A DNA stretch of 64,000 nt from Bacillus sp. FJAT-27264 (GTDB taxonomy: Bacteria > Bacillota > Bacilli > Paenibacillales > Paenibacillaceae): assembly GCF_001682855.1 (NCBI RefSeq), contig NZ_MAQW01000012.1:682001-746000 (forward strand), written 5' to 3'. This document shows positions 26,839 through 35,891 of the stretch, piece by piece (position 1 is the first letter of the stretch; the number at the start of each line of letters is the position of its first letter). The position numbers and the translations under genes were made by a program. The notes beneath the pieces are model-generated. The model ran no database searches. It was not told the origin of the DNA and saw only the letters and a list, made by a program, of their open reading frames with translations.

Positions 26839-27011
26839 AAAGAGAATCCCCTTTGCAAATCAATTAAAATACGTACTTTCCGGTAACTTCTAAGTGGTTA
26901 TATTTTACTCTCTTTTTCTCGGTAATGCATTATATTTTCCAGATTTCCGGGATTTTTTTTAGGACCAAAGAACTATCGACAAAGATTGACAAATTCACTT
27001 TTAATCTCTAC

Positions 27012-27039
27012 TTGACTTTACCTGTTATTTTCATATAAT
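27012..27039 (+). promoter_or_regulatory. Sigma-A promoter of rpsD
   Basis: TTGACT (27012-27017), 16-base spacer, TATAAT (27034-27039). A second TTGACA-like hexamer lies just upstream (26986-26991). Confidence 0.85.
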
Positions 27040-27045
27040 ATTTAT

Positions 27046-27225
27046 TGTTGAACAAGACCGTAATGGTCTTTTACTTGGGCGTAACGTTGTGTCACCCTCA
27101 CGCTTTTCGTTACTGTCAGGGCAGCGGCTGAACTTCCCCGACAGTGTGGACCTATTAAACCTCCACTACATACGTTAAGCGGCGCAAATAGGCCCTAACC
27201 TGAAATTTCAATTATAAAGGAGTCT
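27046..27225 (+). promoter_or_regulatory. Structured 5' leader of rpsD (S4 autoregulatory leader)
   Basis: A 180-base untranslated leader runs from the promoter to the rpsD ribosome site. It contains AAGACC/GGTCTT (27054-27070), a GTAAC/GTTAC helix and a CTGTCAGGG/CCCCGACAG hairpin. In Bacillus S4 binds its own leader to repress rpsD; the position and complexity fit that element. Assignment by position and folding, not by covariance search. Confidence 0.7.
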
Positions 27226-27233
27226 ACTATAAC

Positions 27234-27833
27234 ATGGCACGTTACACCGGACCTAAATTCAAACTCAGCCGCCGTCTGGGCATTTCCCTTAGCGGTACAG
27301 GCAAAGACCTGAAACGCCCATTCCCACCAGGACAACACGGCGCTAACCAACGCAGAAAAGTAAGTAACTACGGAATGCAGCTTTTGGAAAAACAAAAACT
27401 GCGTCACATGTACGGCTTGGGCGAAAAGCAGTTTAAAACTCTTTTCACTAAAGCACAAAAGCTTCCAGGTATCGCGGGCGAAAACTTCATGTTCTTGCTT
27501 GAAAGCCGCCTGGACAACCTCGTTTACCGTCTTGGTTTTGCTAACTCCCGTGCTGGTGCACGTCAGTTGGTATCCCACGGTCACGTAACTGTTAACGGCA
27601 AAAAAGTTGACATCGCTTCTTACCGTTTGGAACTGGGCGACGTAATCGGTCTTCGTGAAAGAAGCCAAGGCTTGACTTCCATCAAGGAAGCTCTTGCTAA
27701 CCGTTCCCACCTTCCTGGTTACCTGGAATATTCTGACGCTTCTTTCGAAGGTAAATTCATTCGTTTGCCAGAGCGTGCTGAACTGTCCCAGGATATCGAT
27801 GAGAAACAAATCGTCGAGTTCTACAACCGTTAA
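27234..27833 (+). CDS. rpsD: 30S ribosomal protein S4
   Basis: 199-residue primary 16S rRNA-binding protein that nucleates 30S assembly and helps keep decoding accurate. N-terminus [20 protein letters not shown] and the S4 RNA-binding domain ([40 protein letters not shown]) are clear. The ATG follows AAAGGAG. No zinc-ribbon cysteines, so this is the Cys-free form. As in Bacillus it stands alone rather than in the alpha operon, has its own promoter and structured leader, and is followed by a terminator. Confidence 0.98.
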   Translation: MARYTGPKFKLSRRLGISLSGTGKDLKRPFPPGQHGANQRRKVSNYGMQLLEKQKLRHMYGLGEKQFKTLFTKAQKLPGIAGENFMFLLESRLDNLVYRLGFANSRAGARQLVSHGHVTVNGKKVDIASYRLELGDVIGLRERSQGLTSIKEALANRSHLPGYLEYSDASFEGKFIRLPERAELSQDIDEKQIVEFYNR

Positions 27834-27858
27834 TATTTCGCTTACGGCGAGTATGCTG

Positions 27859-27889
27859 AAAGCCTCCGGATTTATCCGGGGGCTTTTTG
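27859..27889 (+). terminator. rpsD terminator
   Basis: AAAGCCTCCGGA pairs with TCCGGGGGCTTT around a short loop; TTTTT follows. Confidence 0.93.
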
Positions 27890-27899
27890 TTATCTTAGG

Positions 27900-28150
27900 G
27901 AACCCGGCGAGCCCTGTAATTTGAGCGTGCCGTGTTTTGTAACCTTTTCTTCCTTCTTCACCTGTCTTTACTTCTGTCTTTTCTCCCGTCTTCTCTCCTC
28001 TTCTTAAACCAGTGTCAGTTTCGCAAATTTCCATCTCCCCCACTTTTATTACACCACCCTCCTGCGCCGTAACATCAAATTCCGGATCCTATAGCTTCGC
28101 TTTGTTCAGCTTCCGAAAACAGGTTACAACGGGAACGCATTCAAAATCGT
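27900..28150. other. Pyrimidine-rich spacer between rpsD and the PBP gene
   Basis: No gene supported. Positions about 27940-28010 are almost pure C/T on the plus strand. The opposite strand has a long open frame (to 28043) that runs into rpsD antisense and has no credible ribosome site; treated as a shadow. Confidence 0.6.
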
Positions 28151-28157
28151 CAATTTG

Positions 28158-28166
28158 TGCTATAAT
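28158..28166 (+). promoter_or_regulatory. Extended -10 promoter of the PBP gene
   Basis: TGCTATAAT (28158-28166) is a TGn-extended -10; the -35 region is weak. The start codon lies 28 bases beyond it, with AAAGGAGG between. Confidence 0.6.
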
Positions 28167-28194
28167 AGTTCCGTTAAAAGGAGGATTATCGTCG

Positions 28195-31146
28195 ATGGTT
28201 GAGGAGAACAAGAAAAAAAACGCTAAGAAACGTCCCGCCCGCAGATCCTGGCTTCGTAGATTTGGTTCTGTTGTGAAATGGATGTTCATTCTCGGCGTAT
28301 TGGGTATTCTGTTTGCCGGGGGTGCGATGGCCGGTTATATTACATCTATCGTGAAAAGTGACCCGGTTCGCTCCGAACAGTTTATTCAGCAGCAAGTCAG
28401 CCAGAACGCTATCACTGGATTTGCCTATTTCCGTGATGGCTCACCGATCGGCCAGCTTCGCACAGAAGAAGACCGAAGGCTGGTTGAGTACAATAATATT
28501 CCCCAGATTGTGATTGATGCGGTCCTCGCGATCGAGGATAATAATTTCTACCAACATAAAGGGATAGATCTCAACGGTACTCTACGTGCCATCAAGCAGA
28601 AGCTGCTGAACGAATCCGTGCAGACTGGGGGCAGTACGCTGACCCAGCAGCTGGCCAGACGCGTATTCCTTAATCTGGACAAAACAGAAGATCGCAAAGT
28701 TAAGGAAATTCTGCTCTCGCTGCGCTTGGAGCGTTTCCTGTCCAAACAAGAAATTATAACAGCTTATCTTAATAAGGTACCATTTGGTAACGGGTCCAAC
28801 GGATACAACGTATACGGGATCAAAGCCGCAGCCAAGGGAATATTCGGTCAGGATAATCTGGATAAGCTGAATATAGCCCAGGCAGCTTATTTGGCGGGAC
28901 TTCCGCAGCTTCCTTCTGCCTATTCCGCATTCAGCGGCACTGGCGAGTTCAACGAAACTGCATTTAACCGGGCCATGGACCGTCAGCGGCTTGTACTGCG
29001 CCGGATGCTCGAAGAGAACAAAATTACACAATCCCAGTATAATGAAGCGCTGACCTTTGACATCAAAGGCTCACTGGCTCCGTACACCAAGAAAGCTTAT
29101 GCTACTTACCCGTACCTGATGCTTGAAACCGAACGCAAAGCTTCGGAGATCCTTCTGTCACTAAATCAGAACAAGACGGATAACACAGGCAAAGGCACAA
29201 GCAAAACCCCAACAGACAACAAACAGCTTCTGGAAGCAGCAAGGCAGCAGCTGATGACTGGTGGGTACCGCGTCTACACTACCATTGACAAGAAGGTATA
29301 CAGCGCGATGCACAGCATCTCCGAGGATAGTTCCAACTTCACCAAGGACAGCAAAACCAAGGGAGTCGAACAAACCGCGGGCATGATGATTGATAACAAG
29401 ACCGGAGCCATCCTCGGGATGATCGAAGGACGCGATTTCAACATCGAGCAGATGAATTATGCGACACAGATGGTTCGTCAACCAGGGTCCACCATGAAGC
29501 CTATCGCAGCTTATCTGCCAGCCCTGGATGCCGGTTTGATTCAGCCAGCGGGGATACTGGATGATGCTCCGATTATTTTGAAAGATGGAGGGAAAGGCTT
29601 CCACATTCCCAAGAATGCCAATAACCGCTACCAAGGTCTTGTCACCGCCCGATATGCACTGAACAAATCGCTCAACCTGCCGGCTCTGAAGCTCTTCAAT
29701 GACAAGGTCGGAATTGATAATGCCTGGGCTTTTGCGAAGAAGCTTGGCATTACAACGATTCAGGAACAGGATTACAGTGCCAAAACAGGGGTTCTCGGCG
29801 GATTGCGCTACGGTGTATCCGTCGAAGAATTGACTAATGCCTATTCGGCAATCGGCAACAAGGGTGCTTTTAATGATGCCTATATGATCGATAAAATCGT
29901 CGATTCGGAAGGCAAAATCGTCTATCAGCACAAGGTTAATCCCGAACAGGTATTTTCCGAGCAGACTGCTTATCTCATGACGGATATGCTGCGTACTGTA
30001 ATTACAGACGGAACGGCCAGCACTGTCAAAAGCAAATACAAGCATTTCAAAGATATTCCGATCGTCGGCAAAACCGGCTCCACGCAAAATTATGCGGATG
30101 TTTGGTTTATGGGCTACACGCCCGATGTAACACTCGGAATGTGGGTCGGCTACAAAGAGCAGATCAACACACTGCAAGGCGACACTCAGAGACGTCAGGC
30201 GCAATCCTTGTGGGCTAAGGTCATGAATGCGGTCATTGACAAACAGCCCGATCTGTTCGTCACCGATAAATTTACACAGCCGGAAGGCATTGTGAAGAAA
30301 ACAGTGTCTGCATACAGCGGCAAGCTGCCGACCAGCCTGACTGATCGGTTCAACACCGATTTATTCAATGCCAAATATGTGCCAACCACCAGTGATGACG
30401 GCATTTCCAAAGCCAGATATATCACCTATAATGGCGTCAACTATATTCCGCATGATGGGACGCCTGATGATTTCCTGAAAGAAAAAATTGTTGTGAAACG
30501 CGAAAAGCCAATTCAAGATTTGGTTAAAGAACTGCTGGCAGCTTTCACAAAAATGAAAGATCACGAATCGCTGTCCTATTACATGCCAGCGGATGCGAAG
30601 AGCGATGTGCCATCTGAGGTAGATCCGCGTGTAGATGATGGCAATTCGCCAACCCCTCCGGGTAATGTCAATGTGTCTTACAGCACTGGCAAAGCGGTAA
30701 TTTCCTTCACACCAAGCGGTTCACCGGATGTTGTAGGCTATCGCCTGTACCGTTCCTTGAACGGCGGCTCCTTCCAGAAGCAAGCGGTACTGTCAGTAGG
30801 TGAAGGCACCGTATTCCAGTCAAGCACACCGGCTGGTGCCAATGCTTCCTTCTATGTCACTGCAGTAGACGTAGGCGGACATGAGACAGCTTCCGGTACT
30901 ATTGCTGGCGGTCCGATCGCTACACCGGAACCGACGAATCTGCCTGAATCCACGGATAACGGCAGTGAGCCTACTCCAGGCTCCGATAATCCGGAGGTAG
31001 GCAGTCCGGATGACCCCGGTGTGATTTTACAGCCACCGGGCAGTACGGATATTCCACCTGCGGGAGGCAACAATCCGGGGAATAACGGCGGAGCCAACTC
31101 CGCGGGCGGAACCGGCGCCAATACGGGTAGCGTGACCACCCACTAA
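28195..31146 (+). CDS. Class A penicillin-binding protein (PBP1A type) with C-terminal FN3 domain
   Basis: 983 residues; bifunctional membrane enzyme that polymerises glycan strands and cross-links peptides. Lys/Arg-rich cytoplasmic tail, one TM segment (about residues 27-50), GT51 glycosyltransferase with EDNNFYQHKGIDLNG and TGGSTLTQQLARR, then transpeptidase with SxxK as PGSTMKPIAAY, SxN as NKSLNLPAL and KTG as GKTGSTQNY. A fibronectin type III domain (about residues 820-905) and a Pro/Gly/Asn-rich tail follow, common in Paenibacillus PBP1. The start is ATG 28195 behind AAAGGAGG; the frame extends upstream without a site. Ends at a bidirectional terminator shared with acsA. Confidence 0.95.
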   Translation: MVEENKKKNAKKRPARRSWLRRFGSVVKWMFILGVLGILFAGGAMAGYITSIVKSDPVRSEQFIQQQVSQNAITGFAYFRDGSPIGQLRTEEDRRLVEYNNIPQIVIDAVLAIEDNNFYQHKGIDLNGTLRAIKQKLLNESVQTGGSTLTQQLARRVFLNLDKTEDRKVKEILLSLRLERFLSKQEIITAYLNKVPFGNGSNGYNVYGIKAAAKGIFGQDNLDKLNIAQAAYLAGLPQLPSAYSAFSGTGEFNETAFNRAMDRQRLVLRRMLEENKITQSQYNEALTFDIKGSLAPYTKKAYATYPYLMLETERKASEILLSLNQNKTDNTGKGTSKTPTDNKQLLEAARQQLMTGGYRVYTTIDKKVYSAMHSISEDSSNFTKDSKTKGVEQTAGMMIDNKTGAILGMIEGRDFNIEQMNYATQMVRQPGSTMKPIAAYLPALDAGLIQPAGILDDAPIILKDGGKGFHIPKNANNRYQGLVTARYALNKSLNLPALKLFNDKVGIDNAWAFAKKLGITTIQEQDYSAKTGVLGGLRYGVSVEELTNAYSAIGNKGAFNDAYMIDKIVDSEGKIVYQHKVNPEQVFSEQTAYLMTDMLRTVITDGTASTVKSKYKHFKDIPIVGKTGSTQNYADVWFMGYTPDVTLGMWVGYKEQINTLQGDTQRRQAQSLWAKVMNAVIDKQPDLFVTDKFTQPEGIVKKTVSAYSGKLPTSLTDRFNTDLFNAKYVPTTSDDGISKARYITYNGVNYIPHDGTPDDFLKEKIVVKREKPIQDLVKELLAAFTKMKDHESLSYYMPADAKSDVPSEVDPRVDDGNSPTPPGNVNVSYSTGKAVISFTPSGSPDVVGYRLYRSLNGGSFQKQAVLSVGEGTVFQSSTPAGANASFYVTAVDVGGHETASGTIAGGPIATPEPTNLPESTDNGSEPTPGSDNPEVGSPDDPGVILQPPGSTDIPPAGGNNPGNNGGANSAGGTGANTGSVTTH

Positions 31147-31201
31147 AACCCTCACTGCTTATGTAAATGGCTTAATTACGGCTAGCCTTTCAAAGCACAC
31201 C

Positions 31202-31240
31202 AAAAACACCGTTCCTGATTTCCAAAGGAACGGTGTTTTT
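31202..31240. terminator. Bidirectional terminator between PBP and acsA
   Basis: AAAAACACCGTTCC (31202-31215) pairs perfectly with GGAACGGTGTTTTT (31227-31240); usable on both strands. Confidence 0.95.
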
Positions 31241-31258
31241 ATGTGCAGCCGATATGTT

Positions 31259-32983
31259 CTAATCCTCAATCGTCGACAAGTCACCTGTAGGAAGATGTAG
31301 CTCCCAGGCCTTGAGCACCCGCCGCATGATTTTACCGGAGCGAGTCTTCGGCAGCTTCTCCCTGAACTCGATCTCACGCGGCGCTGCGTGGGCGGAGAGC
31401 CCTGCTTTGACGAAAGCCGCGATTTCCTCCTTCAGCGCCGCTGTAGGCTCGTAGCCTTCGCGCAGGGAGATGAAGGCCTTGATAATCTCGCCTCGTGTCA
31501 CATCCGGCTTGCCGATGACACCAGCTTCCGCTACCGCCGGATGCTCCACCAGCTTGCTCTCCACTTCGAACGGGCCGATCCGCTCACCCGACGAGTTGAT
31601 GACATCGTCAATCCGACCCTGAAACCAGAAGTAGCCCTCCTCGTCCATGTAAGCCGAGTCCCCCGAGATGTACCAGCCCGGAATACGGAAGTATTCCTCA
31701 TACTTGGCCTGGTTGTTCCAGATGGTACTCATCATGGACGGCCAGGACGTCTTGATCGCCAAATTCCCCATAGAATACGGCGGCAGCACATTGCCTTTGT
31801 CGTCCAGGATAGCAGCCTCTACGCCTGGCAATGGACGGCCCATCGAGCCTGGCTTGATGTCCATGGCCGGGTAGTTGCAAATCAGCTGTGCGCCGGTCTC
31901 CGTCATCCACCAGGTGTCGTGAATGCGCTGATTGTAGAACTTGTCGCCCCAGCGTACCACTTCTGGATTCAGCGGCTCCCCAACTGACAGAACATGGCGC
32001 AGACTGCTTAGATCAATGTCCTGCAGGAGGCTCTCTCCAGCTCCCATCAGCATGCGGAAGGCCGTAGGCGCACTGTACCATACCGTGACAGCATTGCGTT
32101 CAATCGTTTTATACCAGTCCTGCGGACTGAAACGGCCGCCCCGGACCACATTCGTTACTCCGTTCAGCCATGGAGCAAAAATCCCGTAAGACGTGCCTGT
32201 GACCCACCCGGGGTCTGCAGTACACCAATAGATGTCGTCCGGACGCAAATCTAGCACTACCTGACCTGTATAATAATGTTGTATCATTGCTCGTTGTACA
32301 TGGTAGACCCCTTTGGGCTTGCCCGTAGAGCCTGAAGTATAGTGCATAATCAAGCCATCATCCAGCGTAAGCCATTCCGGTTCCAGCTCCGGTGATGCCT
32401 GGGACATTTCTTCCTCGTAGCGCAAGGTGCCCTCATAAGCATCCGGGCCGTCTCCCACCAGAATAATATGACGCAAGCCCGGAAGTTCCTCCCGTTTCAC
32501 CCGGTGAAGCAGACCGGGAGTTGTTACCAGTGCTACGGCCCCGCTGTCCTCAAGCCGGTCCTTGACGGCCGTCTCCATGAACGCTTCAAAGAGCGGACCC
32601 ACCACGGCTCCGACTTTTAAAATACCCAGCAGACTAAAGTACAGCTCCGGCTGACGTGGCATAAAAATAAACACCCTGTCCCCTTTGCCAATTCCGTACT
32701 TCCGTAGCACATTTCCAAACCGGTTAGACCGCTCCCGTAGATCAGCAAAGGTATACCTTTCCGCGCGTACAGCATCACTATAGAGCAGCGCTGTGGCGTT
32801 TCCCCGTCCTTCCTGTACATGCCGATCCACCGCTTCATGGGCCATGTTGACCTTGCCGGTCTCAAACCAGGAGAAATGTCTGTGCACATCCTCCCAGCGA
32901 AAATCGGCTACTGCCCGGGCATAATCCGGCATATTGGAGCTTTGTACACGCCCCGGCAAAATTTCGCTGTGGACTTGACCCAT
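31259..32983 (-). CDS. acsA: Acetyl-CoA synthetase (AMP-forming)
   Basis: 574 residues from ATG 32983 (GGGAGG 8 bases upstream; the frame extends to 33001). Activates acetate through acetyl-AMP to acetyl-CoA for growth on acetate and acetoin. ANL-family motifs: MHYTSGSTGKPKGV, DTWWMTETG, YISGDSAYMDEEGY, GRIDDVINSSGERIGP. The C-terminal PKTRSGKIMRR carries the conserved lysine that AcuA acetylates to switch the enzyme off. Divergent from acuA across a perfect cre motif, as in B. subtilis, so carbon-catabolite repression is expected. Confidence 0.95.
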   Translation of the reverse strand: MGQVHSEILPGRVQSSNMPDYARAVADFRWEDVHRHFSWFETGKVNMAHEAVDRHVQEGRGNATALLYSDAVRAERYTFADLRERSNRFGNVLRKYGIGKGDRVFIFMPRQPELYFSLLGILKVGAVVGPLFEAFMETAVKDRLEDSGAVALVTTPGLLHRVKREELPGLRHIILVGDGPDAYEGTLRYEEEMSQASPELEPEWLTLDDGLIMHYTSGSTGKPKGVYHVQRAMIQHYYTGQVVLDLRPDDIYWCTADPGWVTGTSYGIFAPWLNGVTNVVRGGRFSPQDWYKTIERNAVTVWYSAPTAFRMLMGAGESLLQDIDLSSLRHVLSVGEPLNPEVVRWGDKFYNQRIHDTWWMTETGAQLICNYPAMDIKPGSMGRPLPGVEAAILDDKGNVLPPYSMGNLAIKTSWPSMMSTIWNNQAKYEEYFRIPGWYISGDSAYMDEEGYFWFQGRIDDVINSSGERIGPFEVESKLVEHPAVAEAGVIGKPDVTRGEIIKAFISLREGYEPTAALKEEIAAFVKAGLSAHAAPREIEFREKLPKTRSGKIMRRVLKAWELHLPTGDLSTIED

Positions 32984-33096
32984 CACTCTTGCCTCCCTCA
33001 CTTCTTTGAATTAAGCTTTAAGGGTAAGACTTCTTTCATAATTAATGATGTCAATGCAGCATTTGTGAATATTTTATGTCTGAATCAGTATATCAC

Positions 33097-33111
33097 AGCA
33101 AACGGTTACAT
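33097..33111. promoter_or_regulatory. CcpA-binding cre site between acsA and acuA
   Basis: On the minus strand ATGTAACCGTTTGCT matches the cre consensus WTGNAANCGNWNNCW at every fixed position. It lies 114 bases before acsA and 36 bases before acuA, where it could repress both. Confidence 0.8.
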
Positions 33112-33146
33112 TCCATATTTTATAATGTTTTTGAAAGGAGTCTGTT

Positions 33147-33779
33147 ATGGAGCACCGCAAGATTCCGGTTAGCCACTCCCTCAGTTATAACGGCAGAACA
33201 CTCTCAGTTAACGGTCCTCTGTCACCTGAAGACATCAAAGAGCTGGACATTCACCGTGATCTGGATGCCTTTCGCAAGCCTTCGGAGCAGCTAGAAGCAT
33301 TAATCGAGATTGCCGGACTGCCTGAAGGACGTATTATTGCTGCAGTAGATCAAGGAATTATCATAGGGTATGTAACTTTTCATTATCCTGACGAAATGGA
33401 ATTGTGGTCTCAGGGCGGTATGAAAGATCTTGTCGAACTAGGGGCAATAGAGGTTGCCGACGAATATCGCGGAGCCGGTCTTGGCAGGCTGATGATTTCC
33501 ACCGCCTTTGAAGGGGAACAGCTGGAGAACTGCATTGTATTTACTACAGAATATTATTGGCATTGGGATTTGAAGGGCAGCGGGCTGGATGTGTGGGGCT
33601 ACCGGCAGATGATGGAAAGGCTGATGAAAACCGTAGATATGGTATGGTATGCGACAGATGATCCAGAGATTTGTTCCCATCCGGCCAATTGCCTCATGGT
33701 GCGCATTGGCCGGGAGGTACAGATGTCCTCACAGGAAACCTTTGACCGCGTCCGTTTCAGGCAGCGATTCATGTATTAA
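33147..33779 (+). CDS. acuA: AcuA-type GNAT protein acetyltransferase
   Basis: 210 residues, the same length as B. subtilis AcuA, which acetylates and inactivates acetyl-CoA synthetase. The GNAT core shows GAIEVADEYRGAGLGRLMIS (acetyl-CoA loop). N-terminal region and FTTEYYWHWDLKGSGLDVWGYR are typical of AcuA. The start is ATG 33147 behind AAAGGAG. The divergent position next to acsA supports the assignment. In B. subtilis acuB and acuC follow; here mtnN on the other strand is next, so the deacetylase gene must be elsewhere or absent. Confidence 0.9.
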   Translation: MEHRKIPVSHSLSYNGRTLSVNGPLSPEDIKELDIHRDLDAFRKPSEQLEALIEIAGLPEGRIIAAVDQGIIIGYVTFHYPDEMELWSQGGMKDLVELGAIEVADEYRGAGLGRLMISTAFEGEQLENCIVFTTEYYWHWDLKGSGLDVWGYRQMMERLMKTVDMVWYATDDPEICSHPANCLMVRIGREVQMSSQETFDRVRFRQRFMY

Positions 33780-33792
33780 GGGCTAACAGAAA

Positions 33793-34488
33793 TTACAGGG
33801 CTTGCAGCATTTGTGCCAGAATAGCATGGGAGCGCTGTGAAGCTTCAATGGTAAACTCTTTATAGTTAACCTCTGCAGAGCCATCAGCACGGTCAGACAT
33901 GGAGCGGATAACAACAAAAGGTGTATTGTTCATGAAGCACACCTGAGCAACCGCCGCTCCTTCCATTTCTACACAAGCACCATCCATTTCTTGTCTCAGC
34001 GAAGCTACTACCTCTCTGCTAGCAATAAATTGATCTCCAGACAATACTTTGCCGATCTCGTAGTGGCATTTCAGCTCACGGCAGGATTTTTCAGCCAGTG
34101 CAATCAAGCCAGCATCCGCAGGGAATGAGGATACTTCCTGATCCGGAATGATCCCTTTTTGATAACCTAGCGGTGTGACATCCATGTCATGCTGCATACA
34201 TTCCGAAGAGATCACGATATCTCCAATGTTCAGATCTGGGTGTACTGCACCGGCTACGCCTGTGAACAACACCTTGGATACCCCGAAGGAATCATGCAGG
34301 ATTTGTGTGGTTACCGCCGCATTGACTTTACCGATTCCCGATCTGCACAGAACTACAGATTTGTCGAAAATAGTACCCACGTGGTAGCTGATGCCTGCTT
34401 TGACTACTGTTTTACTGTCTTTAATTTCTTTCAGCATCAACTCAATTTCTTCATCCATAGCCCCGATAATTCCGATTACTTCACTCAT
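33793..34488 (-). CDS. mtnN: 5'-methylthioadenosine/S-adenosylhomocysteine nucleosidase
   Basis: 231 residues. Cleaves adenine from methylthioadenosine, S-adenosylhomocysteine and 5'-deoxyadenosine in the methionine salvage and activated-methyl cycles. Motifs: GIIGAMDEEI with the catalytic glutamate, FTGVAGAVHPDLNIGDIVIS, EMEGAAVAQVC and RSMSDRAD with the catalytic aspartate. The start is ATG 34488 behind GGGAGG. It follows the ccpA terminator, so it is probably transcribed separately. It feeds the same metabolism as spermidine synthesis, for which SpeA (48760-50235) supplies a precursor. Confidence 0.96.
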   Translation of the reverse strand: MSEVIGIIGAMDEEIELMLKEIKDSKTVVKAGISYHVGTIFDKSVVLCRSGIGKVNAAVTTQILHDSFGVSKVLFTGVAGAVHPDLNIGDIVISSECMQHDMDVTPLGYQKGIIPDQEVSSFPADAGLIALAEKSCRELKCHYEIGKVLSGDQFIASREVVASLRQEMDGACVEMEGAAVAQVCFMNNTPFVVIRSMSDRADGSAEVNYKEFTIEASQRSHAILAQMLQAL

Positions 34489-34536
34489 ATGTAGATTCCT
34501 CCCATAGTTCTATAAATTTTATAGTGTATAAAGCAT

Positions 34537-34558
34537 AAAAAGCTCCATAAGGAGCTTT
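34537..34558 (-). terminator. ccpA terminator
   Basis: AAAGCTCC (34539-34546) and GGAGCTTT (34551-34558) around ATAA; T-rich on the minus strand. Confidence 0.85.
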
Positions 34559-34585
34559 CCATGCTATGCATATCCAAATCCATAA

Positions 34586-35596
34586 TTACTTATTCAGATG
34601 ATTAACAGACAACCGGAGAATCGTCTCATGCGGCAAAATAACACGGGCGTTCTCTACAGTCTCTTTCTTCATAAGCTTCGTTAAAAGTCTCATTGCTACA
34701 GCGCCCAGGTCGTACATTGGCTGAGCTACAGTTGTCAGCAGCGGACGAACCATGGAGGCCATCCGAATGTTGTCGACACTGATGATTGAGAAATCATCCG
34801 GGACTTTCAGACCTTCGTCCTGAATACTATGAATGGCACCGATCGCCATTTCATCCGTTGCGGCAAAGATTGCAGTTGGCTTCTTCTTAAGGCCGAGGAA
34901 GTACTTCATGGCCTCGACACCGGATTCGTAGCGATAGTTACCGATACGCACCAGGTCCTCCTGATACTCAATGCCCGCTGCTTCCAAGGCTTTCTTGTAT
35001 CCCTGGAATCGAGCATAACCGTTCGCCGGGTCCTGCAGAGTGCCACTAATCATGGCAATCTCACGGTGTCCGTGGCGGATCAAGGTGTTCACTGCGTCGA
35101 AAGCTGCCGTTTCGTGGTCGATATCCACAGATGGATATGTGCCCTTCTCGTCACGGGTTGCGCAGAGTACAATCGGCACAGCAGAAGTCTGGAATGCCTG
35201 AATATGCTCGTCCGTTACCGTACCGCCCATGAAAAGTAGCCCGTCCACTTGTTTCTCAAGCAACGTGTTAATAACACGAATTTCCTTCTCTTTACGCTTA
35301 TCCGCGTTACAGAGAATGATATTGTAGTGATACATGTTGGCAATATCTTCAATCCCGCGTGCAATTTCTGCAAATATCGAGTTGGAAATATCAGGAATGA
35401 CGACGCCGACAGTTGTCGTTTTCTTACTGGCAAGTCCTCTTGCCACGGCATTTGGACGATAGCCCAAACGTTCAATCGCTTCAAACACTTTCTTCCGGGT
35501 CTGCGGTTTCACGTTGGGGTTATTGTTCACAACCCGTGATACCGTAGCCATAGATACGCCTGCTTCTCGCGCTACATCGTAAATGGTTACCGTCAA
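34586..35596 (-). CDS. ccpA: Catabolite control protein A
   Basis: 336-residue LacI-family master regulator of carbon catabolite repression. Helix-turn-helix [21 protein letters not shown] and hinge [15 protein letters not shown] are intact; the core has the CcpA-type RYESGVEAM and [15 protein letters not shown]. CcpA binds cre sites with HPr-Ser46-P or Crh-P as corepressor. Starts with TTG 35596 behind GGAGAG. Promoter and possible cre lie upstream. In B. subtilis ccpA also sits near acsA and acuA; orientation here differs in part. The nearest target in the window is the acsA/acuA cre. Confidence 0.95.
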   Translation of the reverse strand: MTVTIYDVAREAGVSMATVSRVVNNNPNVKPQTRKKVFEAIERLGYRPNAVARGLASKKTTTVGVVIPDISNSIFAEIARGIEDIANMYHYNIILCNADKRKEKEIRVINTLLEKQVDGLLFMGGTVTDEHIQAFQTSAVPIVLCATRDEKGTYPSVDIDHETAAFDAVNTLIRHGHREIAMISGTLQDPANGYARFQGYKKALEAAGIEYQEDLVRIGNYRYESGVEAMKYFLGLKKKPTAIFAATDEMAIGAIHSIQDEGLKVPDDFSIISVDNIRMASMVRPLLTTVAQPMYDLGAVAMRLLTKLMKKETVENARVILPHETILRLSVNHLNK

Positions 35597-35612
35597 ATTA
35601 CTCTCTCCATTG

Positions 35613-35627
35613 CGATAAATTTTATCG
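35613..35627. promoter_or_regulatory. Palindrome in the ccpA 5' untranslated region
   Basis: CGATAAATTTTATCG: 7-base arms around a central base, between the -10 and the ribosome site of ccpA. Could be an operator or an mRNA hairpin. Confidence 0.5.
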
Positions 35628-35644
35628 TTCGACTAATTAAAATT

Positions 35645-35673
35645 ATGATACGACACTTTGTACATTTGTGCAA
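35645..35673 (-). promoter_or_regulatory. Sigma-A promoter of ccpA
   Basis: Minus strand: TTGCAC (35673-35668), 17-base spacer, TATCAT (35650-35645), about 50 bases ahead of the TTG start. Confidence 0.7.
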
Positions 35674-35712
35674 TGATAACGCTTCATTTTCCTTTCAAAA
35701 ATCTTTTCATAG

Positions 35713-35725
35713 TGGAAGCGTTACC
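35713..35725. promoter_or_regulatory. Possible cre site upstream of ccpA
   Basis: TGGAAGCGTTACC fits the core TGNAANCGNWNNC; the two outer W positions do not fit. It lies about 40 bases above the -35, consistent with autoregulation. Confidence 0.45.
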
Positions 35726-35891
35726 CCGGAATACATACAATCTGCATCCCTATTGGTGCAATCATGTAACCTCTTTCTATCGTAACAAAAAGTGCATGAA
35801 AAATCCAACTTTCGTGAAATATTTTCATTGATTTTGCAGAAAAATTTCTTGAAAACAAGAAAACATCCACTGAGCATCCTTTTCCTGTAAC

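Noticed and set aside
27195-28043. Minus-strand 282-codon frame covering rpsD
   Set aside because: Antisense to ribosomal protein S4; repetitive Glu/Lys/Gly N-terminus comes from the pyrimidine tract.
29161-30204. Minus-strand 347-codon frame inside the PBP gene
   Set aside because: Antisense shadow of the transpeptidase domain; no start signal.
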